A DNA stretch of 64,000 nt from NCBI GenBank assembly GCA_911728455.2, contig OU452232.1, positions 5,545,227-5,609,226 of the forward strand. The letters run 5' to 3'. This document shows, piece after piece, positions 10,467 to 19,693 of the stretch. The stretch comes from Marthasterias glacialis (taxonomy: Eukaryota > Echinodermata > Asteroidea > Forcipulatida > Asteriidae). The notes under the pieces are model-generated. The model searched no databases. It saw only the letters and a program-made list of their open reading frames with translations, and was not told the origin of the DNA. Made by a program: the position numbers and the translations under genes. Each line of letters begins with the position of its first letter. Position 1 is the stretch's first letter.

Positions 10467-11239
10467 GTAATCATTTTTAATCATTTTTAACCCTTCTACT
10501 TTCCATAACATTTCGTCAGTAGCGACTGGCATATCTCAATTCAGTATTTTCCTTATTTTGATATGTGCATAAAAATAAAAGTTTGACATAATTAAAAGGT
10601 CCGCCAAGTTACAATTAGTTGGTACAGGTAGGTCAACCACTTTCAAGCATCACTAAGCACCGTTTCAAACGTCGCACTCTTGCCGCGTTGAATTCAAACC
10701 ATTTGAGTTTGGCAATATCGCGGCATTGGCGTGGCACTGGTTTCAAATCTTGTGCTTTTGCCGAACTTTGCCAATAGCACGACAGGTGGTGGGACATGGA
10801 TGAGCTAAGCCTCTGCTGTGCCTAATTCCAAAAGGTTTTTGAAACGTTCCTGCCGTGTCGAATAAAAACAATTTGAAAATTTGAATTCCGACATGTCAAG
10901 AGCGTGGTGTTTTAAACAGACCTAAAAATTATGATTCCTACGAACATATCCGCGTGCAAAGCGTATAGTTTATACAAAACAGAAAAACATTGCTTTGACA
11001 AAGTTACTTATTCCAGGGGTTTTCTCTTTCGACGCTTACGCGAAACTGATGAGCCTTTTTGCGTGCAGTGTTGTAGGCCTCGAGACCCAATTTGTTGAGG
11101 TCTCAGCTGTTTCAAGGTCTCAACTTTGAAGACTCGGTCTTGAGGTCTCCTGTCAAGATCTTTTGAGACCTTAATTTCAAATTTAATCGTCCAAAAACAT
11201 AAAAAAATATAAACCCGAAAAGAATAAGCGTAATTTACA
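10467..11239 (+). other. SLC17 intron sequence, nothing further identified
   Basis: No exon or complete mobile element was recognised. From about 11070 the sequence is rich in GGTCTC/GAGACC and grades into the following 32-bp array. Confidence 0.5.
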
Positions 11240-11936
11240 AGCTCAGTCTTAGTCTCGATGGGGCAGTCATCGTCTCAGTCTTGGTCTCGATGGGGCAGTC
11301 TTCATCTCAGTCTTGGTCTCGATGGGGCAGTCTTGGTCTCAGTCTTGGTCTCGATGGGGCAGTCTTGGTCTCAGTCTTGGTCTCGATGGGGCAGTCTTGG
11401 TCTAAGTCTTGGTATCGATGGGGCAGTCTTGGTCTCAGTCTTGGTCTTGATGGGGCAGTCTTGGTCTCAGTCTTGGTCTCGATGGGGCAGTCCTCATCTC
11501 AGTCTTGGTCTCGATGGGGCAGTCTTGGTCTCAGTCTTGGTCTCGATGGGGCAGTCTTCATCTCAGTCTTGGTCTCGATGGGGCAGTCTTGGTCTCAGTC
11601 TTGGTCTCGATGGGGCAGTCTTGGTCTCAGTCTTGGTCTCGATGGGGCAGTCTTGGTCTCAGTCTTGGTCTTGATGGGGCAGTCTTGGTCTCAGTCTTGG
11701 TCTCGATGGGGCAGTCCTCATCTCAGTCTTGGTCTCGATGGGGCAGTCTTGGTCTCAGTCTTGGTCTCGATGGGGCAGTCTTGGTCTCAGTCTTGGTCTC
11801 GATGGGGCAGTCCTCATCTCAGTCTTGGTCTCGATGGGGCAGTCTTCGTCTCAGTCTTAGTCTCGATGGGGCAGTCTTCGTCTCAGTCTTGGTCTCGATG
11901 GGGCAGTCTTGGTCTCAGTCTTGGTCTCAGCTTTGA
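11240..11936. repeat. 32-bp minisatellite, about 22 copies
   Basis: Unit GGTCTCGATGGGGCAGTCTT plus GGTCTCAGTCTT. Because 32 is not a multiple of three, all three plus frames are open and produce Ser/Trp/Gly-rich translations with no meaning. It lies in the last SLC17 intron. Confidence 0.95.
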
Positions 11937-12054
11937 TACTTCGGTTTGTGGCTCGACTGACGATTTGCTATGAAGGACATCCAGGATTTTTTTCGCATAA
12001 TGAAAGCAGGCTTATTTCAGCAGCTGTATTTGTAATAAACAGGCTGTTTCAAAC

Positions 12055-12235
12055 ACAATATCAACCTCTACCCTCGCAGGTACCCATTTATACCCCTGGG
12101 TGAAGAGAAGCAATTGTAGTAAAGCATCTTGCTCAAGGACACAAGCGTCATGACAGGGACTCGAACCCACACCCCGATGGCTTAGCCACCAGAACTTGAG
12201 TCCGGTGCACTAGACCGCTGGGCCACGACACACTA
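12055..12235 (-). mobile_element. tRNA-derived SINE, minus strand
   Basis: Complement of GGGACTCGAACCCACACCCC (B box) and of CACTAGACCGCTGGGCCACG (A-box region) at the right distance, with the complement of the TGTCCTTGAGCAAGATGC motif. Confidence 0.75.
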
Positions 12236-12454
12236 CGATACAATATCAACATGGTTTTAAATGACACATTTTTCGAATTAGTGAATGCTGACTCTTTTGA
12301 TATACTATGTAGGCCTCGAATTTACCCACGGCACCCACAGCAATTGCCGTGGTGCCCTGTGCTTTTGCCGTGGTGCCCTTTGCAAAGTTCCAACACAAGC
12401 TTACATTTTACTCATAGAAGTGCCCCTTACCAGAAGAAAATTGCCTGACTATGC

Positions 12455-12566
12455 CACCAAGTACATGTACCATCAGTGACTGGCATCCCACTCATTTTTG
12501 CTTAGAAGTTTCTTTTAAAGCACTCCTGTCTGCTTAAGCAGCTCTATGAAAATGGGCCAAGATAGA
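12455..12566. mobile_element. Fragment of a MITE with GGCCCAATTTCATA ends
   Basis: Contains GACTGGCATCC, TTTTGCTTAGAAG and the end TGCTTAAGCAGCTCTATGAA followed by AATGGGCC. Relatives lie at 24168, 27280, 28131, 34634 and 52455. Confidence 0.6.
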
Positions 12567-12686
12567 TTTCAAATAAATAACAACTGCATTAAATCAGGGA
12601 GTCTTCAGATTCAAACTAATCAATTTTTCTTCTGAAAATACCAATGGTGCGTCGTTTAACACGGTATTATTTTCTACATTTTTCAG

Positions 12687-12890
12687 GAAACCTTTGATCG
12701 GTGGCGGTTGATATTTTGGATCTCCTTTGGAATCTACATGTTTGGCACTGTGTCCTACGTCTTACTGGCCGCAGGAGAGGAGCAACCCTGGGCGACCGTG
12801 GATGTCAAAGATTTGTCAGGAATTTCAAATCCAGATGTCAGTCATCCGAAAGAGACAGATGCAGGACAAAACAAATACGGTCTGGAATAG
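12687..12890 (+). CDS. SLC17A5-like: SLC17 last exon: TM12 and C-terminus
   Basis: The acceptor TTTTTCAG is followed by 67 codons and TAG. The frame encodes W-R-L-I-F-W-I-S-F-G-I-Y-M-F-G-T-V, which is TM12, then EEQPWA, a C-terminal motif typical of sialins and VGLUTs (G-E-x-Q-x-W), and a polar tail of about 35 residues. The tail is longer than that of human sialin and no sorting motif was recognised in it. Poly(A) signal AATAAA occurs 116 bp after the stop. Confidence 0.93.
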   Translation, partial: ETFDRWRLIFWISFGIYMFGTVSYVLLAAGEEQPWATVDVKDLSGISNPDVSHPKETDAGQNKYGLE

Positions 12891-13005
12891 TTTTAAAAAC
12901 AGGCATTTATTAGGAGCTTTAGAGATCTTTATAATAATGAAAAATAATAACCAGTATTTATGTAGCGCAGTTCTAAAGCAATGATCATTGTATTGTGCTT
13001 AACAA

Positions 13006-13011
13006 AATAAA
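13006..13011 (+). terminator. Poly(A) signal AATAAA of the SLC17 gene
   Basis: A canonical AATAAA lies 116 bp downstream of the SLC17 stop codon, with a G-rich tract about 25 bp further on. This position is consistent with a short 3' UTR. Confidence 0.55.
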
Positions 13012-13366
13012 GACATAGAAGAAATAATCCAAGGGGGGGGGTAAAGAACATTTGAAATAAAAGCATATAATATACCTAGCCTCGCGAAATTTCAAATAGA
13101 CAAAGGAATCGCACAGAAAAGCCTTTTCTTTGGATGATTTCAGCTTCGAAAGCGTGAAATTCTTGTGTTGAAAAGTGTGTGACTACGGTCGTCTGGCCGA
13201 AACATTCCGTCGTGCATACGTTAAATATACGTTCCGTGTAGAATTTCCAAGACTTCTGGAACTGTCTTTACTGGCTTTGTTCGGTCACTCAAAGGCCTCA
13301 AATCGCATACACATAAGTACATGGTTTTTTGTGAACAGTACGGATTTAGTTTTGTGGCCTTTTGAG

Positions 13367-13970
13367 CAGTGCCTTGAGTCCAAAGAACAATGCAGACAGG
13401 AACACTGTTTAACCACTTTTACACGACTGTACAAGGACCAGTACTGTGGGATTTGCAAAACCAAAAATACGAAAAATTAAAACAAAACTAAACAAAAGTT
13501 AGTAAAGTTGTGTGTGCAGTTGTATGTCAATACAATGGCAGTGGTTTGTTTACTTTTTTAATGGGATTTTTAATGTGTCGGGCCTTTGTGGGACTTACAG
13601 TGCCGTTGTCAAGGCTGTGATTGGTCAATACGTTAGTAGACAGGGCTTAATGGATCAGTCCATTGTTGGGGCCAGTGCATTGAGTCCAAAGAACAATGCA
13701 GACAGGAACGCTGTTAAACCACTTCTATACGACTGTACAGGGACCACTGCTGTGGGATTTGCAACACCAGAAACACGAAAAATTAAAACAAAACAAAAGT
13801 TAGTACGGTTGTGTGTGCTGTTGTGTGTCAGAACAATGGCGGCGGTTTGTTTACTTCTCTAATGAAATTTTTACGTGTCGGATTTTTGTCGGACTTTCAG
13901 TGGCATTGTCGAGGCTTTGATTGGTCAATACGTTAGTAGGCGGGGCATAATGAAATGGTCTATTGTAACA
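13367..13970. repeat. Tandem duplication, two ~306-bp units
   Basis: CAGTGC(C/A)TTGAGTCCAAAG begins at 13367 and 13673. Both units contain AATGGCAGTGG/AATGGCGGCGG, TTTGTTTACTT and GATTGGTCAATACGTTAGTA. Divergence is roughly 10-15 percent. No gene recognised. Confidence 0.85.
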
Positions 13971-14184
13971 ACAAAACATTCAACTCCTTGCACACACAAT
14001 AAAACTAAGATGGATGCCTCCACAAACACATGTCGACGCACCAGTGAAAAAATACTTACAATCCCTGTACATTGCAGGGTACCAGTTACTCACCTCTTGG
14101 CCAGCGGTGTTTATTTACATTTTAAAGGCCCAGTCACTGCGGAGCTTTCAAAGCCATTTGTATCAAAGTGCCTTGTACTAAATT

Positions 14185-14385
14185 ACTCTCCCTGTTCAAG
14201 GGCCTCTTCAACTCCTTAGGAGTATGCAGCACCGGCAGTCAAATGGGCGCACAAGTTGCTTAGCACTCACACCGAGAAGCAATGTTAAGTGTCTTGCCCT
14301 AGAACACAGTTGTGACCGGGATTTGAACTCACCATTTGAACTCGAGTCGAGGAGCTAGACCGCTCGGCAACCACACACCATGATT
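14185..14385 (-). mobile_element. tRNA-derived SINE, minus strand
   Basis: Complement of GGGATTTGAACTCACC (B box) and of GCTAGACCGCTCGGC (A box), plus GTGTCTTGCCCTAGAACACA. The block CCTTAGGAGTATGCAGCACC is shared with 7450-7480. Confidence 0.75.
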
Positions 14386-14562
14386 ATAATATTTTCGCTG
14401 ATTGTATTACCATACTGCTCAGGGACCTCATTTGCATTAATCTCGGGGCCTGTGCCACACTGGTGGAAAAATGGGGCCGCAATCTTTTGCCATTTTGTCA
14501 CCAACTGGTGGAAGCCAGATTCAGGCAAATTTGATTGATTTCAACCGGTATGAGTGACTTAA

Positions 14563-14700
14563 CTCTTTCACTACGGCGCGCCGCTCACAGTGGCACGGTG
14601 AATTACTTCATACGCCGGAGAGCCGCTGCCAGCAGCTCGAAATAAACAAAATATTAAACAATGCCGTCACAGCTGTACATTATATTCCGTAGTGAGAGAG
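14563..14700. mobile_element. 138-bp MITE with TTAA target duplication
   Basis: Terminal inverted repeats CTCTTTCACTACGG and CCGTAGTGAGAGAG (one mismatch) are flanked on both sides by TTAA (14559-14562, 14701-14704). TTAA duplication is typical of piggyBac and Kolobok groups; the family is not assigned. Confidence 0.75.
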
Positions 14701-15599
14701 TTAAGTCATCAAGTAGGGTCTCATCTCTGCTAAGCATAATCTGTACAATCATTTTGTTCTGGATTAAAGGGACATAATGCCTTCGGACTGGGCGATTTTG
14801 GGCTATAAAAAACATTTGTTTTGAAATGATTGTGATTGGAAAGATATTTTAAAAGTAGAACATAACGATTCGCATAAACATCCCTTGAAATTGTGGGGTT
14901 TTGTTTAATTTCGTCACATGACTCGATCTGCAGTTTTGTCGAAATTAATTTTTGACTCAAAATGGCGGACCGAATATGCTATGTAGGGTTTGGTTCCGCT
15001 GGTGGTATTTCCGAGAGGCAACTGTGTGGGTTTTTTTTAATCACTACTCACTAATTACAACACACCTTAGATGTTTTATTGCCCGTTTGATTTTTGTCGC
15101 ATGGTGTAACAACAATTTCCTTCAATTGAACACTAAGAAAACCAAAGAGATGATCTTTGATTTCAGGAAGTTCCAACCCGATCTGCATCGTATAAACTAT
15201 CAACAATGATGATATTGATATCGCTCACTCCTACAAAAAGTATTTAGGAACAACCATTGATGATACTCTATCACAGTCTGACCATTGTAGCCAAAGGACT
15301 GTACTTTCTTAGGCAATTGAAATATTTTAAGGTTGGCAAAAACCATCATGAGACTCTTTTATACCTCAGTCATTGAGAGGGTCATTCTATTCAGCTGTTT
15401 GTGCCTGGTTTAGTAGTGCAAGAAAGGGAGACTTGCCCAAAATTCAGAGAGTTTCTAAGTGGGCTGGTAACATGTTTGGTAGAGAACAGGACATAAGTGC
15501 AATCTGTCATGAACGCATTCAGGAGGCTGAGAAGTCTGAAATGCAGAACCACCAGATTTTTAAACTCTTTCTTACCAAATTCTGTTTGCATGGTCCGTG

Positions 15600-15862
15600 G
15601 GGTTGTTCGGGTTGGCATAGTGGTATCTTTCCTCGCCTTCCACCTCTAGGACCACAGTTCGAATCTTGCCGGGGGGCACTATGTGGATTGGGTTTTTTCA
15701 GTCCCTACCTGATTACGTGGGTTTCCCCTGGAATAGGTTTTCCTCCCACATCTAAAACTGAAACTTCCTTCCTGCTCTAGTGATTAAGTTCGCTTTTCTA
15801 AGAATCTTTGGCTGCACAACCAGAATTGATAAATGAAATGAAATGAAATCAAACGAAATTTT
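15600..15862 (+). mobile_element. tRNA-derived SINE nested in the LINE
   Basis: TTGGCATAGTGGTATC resembles an A box and AGTTCGAATCTTGCC a B box. GGTTTTCCTCCCACATCTAA follows, a segment also seen in other animal SINEs, and the element ends in (ATGAA)n. It interrupts the LINE after its RT region. Confidence 0.7.
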
Positions 15863-16138
15863 TAATGATAGCCAGTAATCAGCATGGAGTACTTTGGGTC
15901 CTGGGCCGGTGCTCTCGCTGGTTTGCTATTGTGTCGGACATGCCTCAGGGGATTTTATAGATTCTGTTTTGACTTTTAGTCTTACGGTTTTAATTAAGTA
16001 CTTTCTCCTGCTTGCCCTATTCTGTATTGTGGTTTTTGGTTAATAATTCTTCTTTGTGTGTAACAGTTTGCTATTTAGTAGTTTAATTGTACATTCTGAG
16101 CATGCTTGATAAAGCAAATTTCCTTTTTTGGGGGGGAC

Positions 16139-16375
16139 GAATAAATTGAAATTGAATTGAATTGAATTGAATTGAATTGATTTGAATTGAATTGAGTTGA
16201 ATTGAGTTGAATTGAGTTGAATTGAATTGAATTGAATTGAATTGAATTGAATTGAGTTAAATTGAATTGAATTGAATTGAATTGAATTGAATTGAATTGA
16301 ATTGAATTGAATTGAATTGAATTGAATTGAGTTGAATTGAATTGAATTGAACTGAATTGAATTGAATTGCATGAA
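16139..16375. repeat. (TTGAA)n microsatellite
   Basis: About 47 pentamers with rare variants, forming the 3' tail of the LINE. Confidence 0.97.
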
Positions 16376-16839
16376 CAACTCTTAAAAAGCTTAAGGAGCA
16401 ATTCCAGACAGCAACATTGTGTGAGATTTGAAGGCACTATGTCCCTTTAAGTGCGGCTTTTGTACCCCCAGAGTGATGCATAAAGTTTGTGTTTACGTGA
16501 GAATGGTTTACCTGGTTCAATTAGTAAACGTGCAGTTTGTGCTAATTGCATGTGTCTTTTAGTCATGGACTTCATCTGTCTGGTTTTTTTATTGTGTTAA
16601 TTTTTTGGTAGATTTCAGCCAATCGAACATCGAGCTTCATTACTTACTTGATCGTGTTCGGTAATGTTCAACTTGTAGTGGACCACTTAAATGTCACTTA
16701 AGTGCAATCTGCTATTTTTTTCGTTGTGAGTTGAAGAAGAAAGCTACATTTTCTCTCGATTTTGTTTGTAACTTACTTTACGTTCCAAAGTACTTGGTGT
16801 TTATGTTTATAAGGATATCAGTATTAATGCCATGAAAAT

Positions 16840-17565
16840 GATTTTTTTAAAGCCACTTGGGCAATAATGTAATTTGAGTAACACGAGTATGAGGAACGTT
16901 ACTTAATTTGTAACTTAATCCCAAGTGTTTGTTTAAAAAAATATTAATGAGAATAATAAAGAGCATTTATGGTATTTAAAGGTTTTCTTTCTAAAGCCAC
17001 TTAGGCATCAATGTAACGTGAGTAACTTTGAGTAATGTATGACTAACGTTACCTAAATTGTAACTTAATTTCCATTACAAAGTGTCTATGTGTAAAAGAA
17101 TATGACTAATGGTATGTGAAGGATTTTTCTAAAGCCACTTGTGCATTATTATAACATGAGTAACGTTGAGTGATATGATTATGAGTAACGTTACTTAATT
17201 CTAAAGAGTTTGTTTAAAAGAATATGAGTATAAATGGTATGTAAAGGATGTTTTCTAAAGCCACTTGTGCATTATTATAACATGAGTAACGTTGAGTGAT
17301 ATGATTATGAGTAACGTTACTTAATTCTAAAGAGTTTGTTTAAAAGAATATGAGTATAAATGGTATGTAAAGGATGTTTTCTAAAGCCACTCGGGCATTA
17401 ATGTAACGTGAGTAACGTTGAGTGATATGAGTATGAGTAACGTTACTTAATTTGGGACTTGATATCTATTTCAAAAAGTTTATTTTTAAGAGGATATGAG
17501 TATTAATGTATGTAAAGGATTTTTCAAAGCCATTTTGGGTATCAATGTAATGTGAGTAACTTTGA
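16840..17565. repeat. ~126-bp degenerate minisatellite, six copies
   Basis: AAAGCCACTT begins units at 16849, 16993, 17131, 17257, 17383 and 17526. Each unit holds GAGTAACGTTGAGTGATATG, GTAACGTTACTTAAT and GTTTAAAAGAATATGAGTA. Two adjacent copies (17131 and 17257) are nearly identical. Confidence 0.88.
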
Positions 17566-19144
17566 GTAACGCGAGTGTGTTGCTCAAATTTACTCATTAC
17601 ATTGATTAAAAAGATATCAGCATTTTTTGTTTTAAGTTAAATATAAACTTATTCATATGTATCGCACAAATTCCATAATGCACATCAAATTAAATTTATT
17701 TTGCACAAATTCTATATTAAAAATGTATGATCCGTGCTGTTGTGATTTGTGCTCGAAAATGAATAGATTCCAGCAAAAAGAAACTTAAAAGAGCAAGTTA
17801 TTTTATAACAAATAAAATTAACAAATCACTTTTCGACCTTGTCGATGGCTATACAAATGTAGTGATTTTCAAAGATTTTCCTGGCCAAGCACTACGACGG
17901 CTAGCATTTTTTTGTCTGCAGTTCCGAATTGCCATCCTCGAAAAACGTTTCTAAATGTTTTTTTAAGGATTCCCTTTTTGGAATCGGCTCAACAAAACAA
18001 ATTCCCCATTGAAAATCATGACGACAGTAGCAATTTCGGACTGCACAAAAAAATAAAACAAATGCCCCGCTGCTGGTACCCAGAAGTCCGCTACATTACA
18101 GCATCATTTCGCCTGCGTTTTGAAAGATGCAAGCTTGATGTTATTTTTTATACTTGAATGCACGTTATGTGCGAATGTTGTTTGTCTTTCAACCTCCAAG
18201 TCATTGTATGCTATGGAATGATTCATGCCGTGAAATAACACGAATCAACTGATAAACCAATAATAAAACTTGGCTATTTATGTCTTTTTATTTGGTAGTC
18301 CAAACTTTGTGTACAAAACTATTGACACAATATTAACTTTGTGAAGTTGAATTTTCAAAGTATTTTTCGATGGCTTTTTTGGGCGTTGACCGGTACGTGT
18401 GGCGTACCTTGTTGGGCAGAGCCAGTGTCTATAGCAGTGTCTCTCCCCTCTCCCCTCTCCCCTCTCCCCACTCCCCATAAGTTCCCAACTCCCCCCACCC
18501 TAGTTTTAGGAGTTTATTTAGCCAACCCCCTCAGTAGCGTAATCAAAATTTGATTGAGAAGACGAGGCAGCGAATAATCAACATTTTACTGAGATGAAGA
18601 CAGTAGGCCTAGTAAAGTAAACGATGGTGCCTCGCCTCACAAATCATGTTAAGTTTTTAATATTACTGATGGTCTGTTATTTGTTGACAGGGACTTGGGC
18701 TGATTTGAATCTGATTGGTTATTAACTGCACATGACCCAGATTTACCCAATGAAAACAAGGGAGACTTACCCTGTCATTTAGGCTTTGAGGCATGGCATT
18801 GTGATTTATTAATTATTTTGGTTTTGATAGTCTCATGACAATGAGTACAGAGCAGGCTATTTTGAAACGTTGAGACCAATATTTACTCACTCCGCGGCAG
18901 TTAATCACGAGAAGTCCCTCCGGTCCGCCTGTGCCTCCGATGCTCGTCGGGGAGGTCGCGTCATTCATTCATTTTTTTATTAACAGCCGAGTATGGCAAA
19001 CAGACTCAATAACGGTTTTAACTGTGAAAACAAGTTGTTGTTTTTTTTTTACTAATAATTGCTTAACTAAAATAATTGTGCATTGATGAAGCCTACTTGT
19101 TTGTGTTTGGATTAAGTATAAGCTATTAACGATGTATAAGAAAA
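17566..19144. other. AT-rich intergenic stretch
   Basis: No gene recognised. It contains a TCTCCCC simple repeat at 18440-18475 and a GC-rich block at 18890-18960 of unknown nature. Confidence 0.4.
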
Positions 19145-19375
19145 ATAATTGCTTTAGTGTTGTTAGTTTATCAAACCAATAATAATTGCTTTAGTGTTGT
19201 TAGTTTATCAAACCAATCAGAAGTGGTTGTTTCATTTTTCTTACACAATATAGTAACCAATTATCAACCAATCAGATTGGTTGTTACAATATATGAACCA
19301 ATCATTGGTTTTTACAATAATGTCAACCAATCAGAAGATGTTATGAACGTCATTTGCGTTATTTTGACCAATCGG
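19145..19375 (+). promoter_or_regulatory. CCAAT-box cluster upstream of the PAN-domain gene
   Basis: CCAAT occurs directly at 19175, 19213, 19257, 19268, 19298, 19326 and 19368, and inverted as ATTGG at 19276 and 19304, mostly in the context AACCAATCAGA. The first two lie in a 37-bp direct duplication. CCAAT is the NF-Y site. The cluster lies 320-550 bp upstream of the start codon at 19694, and a TATA-like TATTTAAG lies between them at 19561. Promoter function is inferred. Confidence 0.5.
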
Positions 19376-19560
19376 TGACTGACACATGATGAGAGAGTAC
19401 AGTTCTCAGCCAAACCCATCAGCAATTTTTTTGTTTTGCCCTAAACGAGGGTTGTCATTCAGTCTCTCCCACGCTATCCTTATGAGGTGCTGTTTTTTGC
19501 TAACGCCAGTCAACTGCCGACGACCTACAACACAAAACAGACTAGTGCTGTTTTGTGTTT

Positions 19561-19568
19561 TATTTAAG
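19561..19568 (+). promoter_or_regulatory. TATA-like element TATTTAAG
   Basis: An AT-rich TATA-like motif sits 133 bp before the ATG at 19694 and downstream of the CCAAT cluster. It would predict a 5' UTR of roughly 100 bases if used. Confidence 0.3.
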
Positions 19569-19693
19569 TTCTACATTTATGTTTTCTGAAGAATCAGCTT
19601 TTACATCTGTCCGTTGTAAAACCAGAGCCATCTGGTCTTGATCAAACAATTATCATAAACCTCCGGGGAGCCACGGTGACCGTGGATTCAGCG

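Larger units (their letters stand above)
5650..12890 (+). other. SLC17A5-like: Sialin-like SLC17 transporter gene, 3' part (five coding exons)
   Basis: Gene-level entry. Five exons (5650-5774, 6760-6909, 8885-9017, 10225-10466, 12687-12890) join in one open frame through GT/AG introns and give about 283 residues ending at TAG. The product is the C-terminal half of an MFS transporter of the SLC17 family, known for sialic acid, glutamate, nucleotide or phosphate transport in lysosomal, vesicular or plasma membranes. The diagnostic segment NHLDLAPRFAG is present. The surrounding residues resemble sialin more than the vesicular glutamate transporters, although invertebrates carry many sialin-like paralogues and the substrate cannot be deduced. 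The 5' exons (TM1-TM5 and most of the N-terminal half) are not found between 1 and 5649 and must lie left of the window. The introns are full of SINEs and minisatellites. Confidence 0.9.
15081..16375 (+). pseudogene. 5'-truncated non-LTR retrotransposon (LINE) with pentamer tail
   Basis: The frame at 15090-15206 reads LQLNTKKTKEMIFDFRK, the conserved late reverse-transcriptase segment of L2/CR1-like elements. Further RT-like pieces (KKYLGTTIDDTL, LFLRQLKYFKV, SKWAGNMFGREQDIS) follow in shifted frames with stops. The 3' end is a non-coding stretch and a (TTGAA)n tail. It sits inside the TTAA MITE and itself contains a SINE. It cannot make an active protein. Confidence 0.8.
14768..16446. mobile_element. 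MITE with TTAA duplication, split by a LINE
   Basis: Left end AGGGACATAATGCC and right end GGCACTATGTCCCT are inverted repeats flanked by TTAA (14764-14767, 16447-16450). Without the insertion it is about 390 bp. A sibling copy without the insertion at 45990-46385 shows the uninterrupted sequence (TTTATT...ACGAACAACTC). A solo right end is at 29700-29782. Confidence 0.8.

Noticed and set aside
11258-11973. Open frames of 138-230 codons rich in Ser, Trp and Gly
   Set aside because: Products of the 32-bp minisatellite inside an SLC17 intron, open in all three frames.
13081-13170. Fragment of small-subunit rRNA (GTGAAATTCTTG)
   Set aside because: Only about a dozen bases resemble the rRNA motif and the flanks do not.
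15081-15780. Active retrotransposon reverse transcriptase
   Set aside because: The RT region is 5'-truncated, shifted in frame several times, interrupted by stops and by a SINE.
16040-16437. Minus-strand frames of repeated Phe-Asn-Ser-Ile-Gln
   Set aside because: Translation of the (TTGAA)n microsatellite at the LINE tail.
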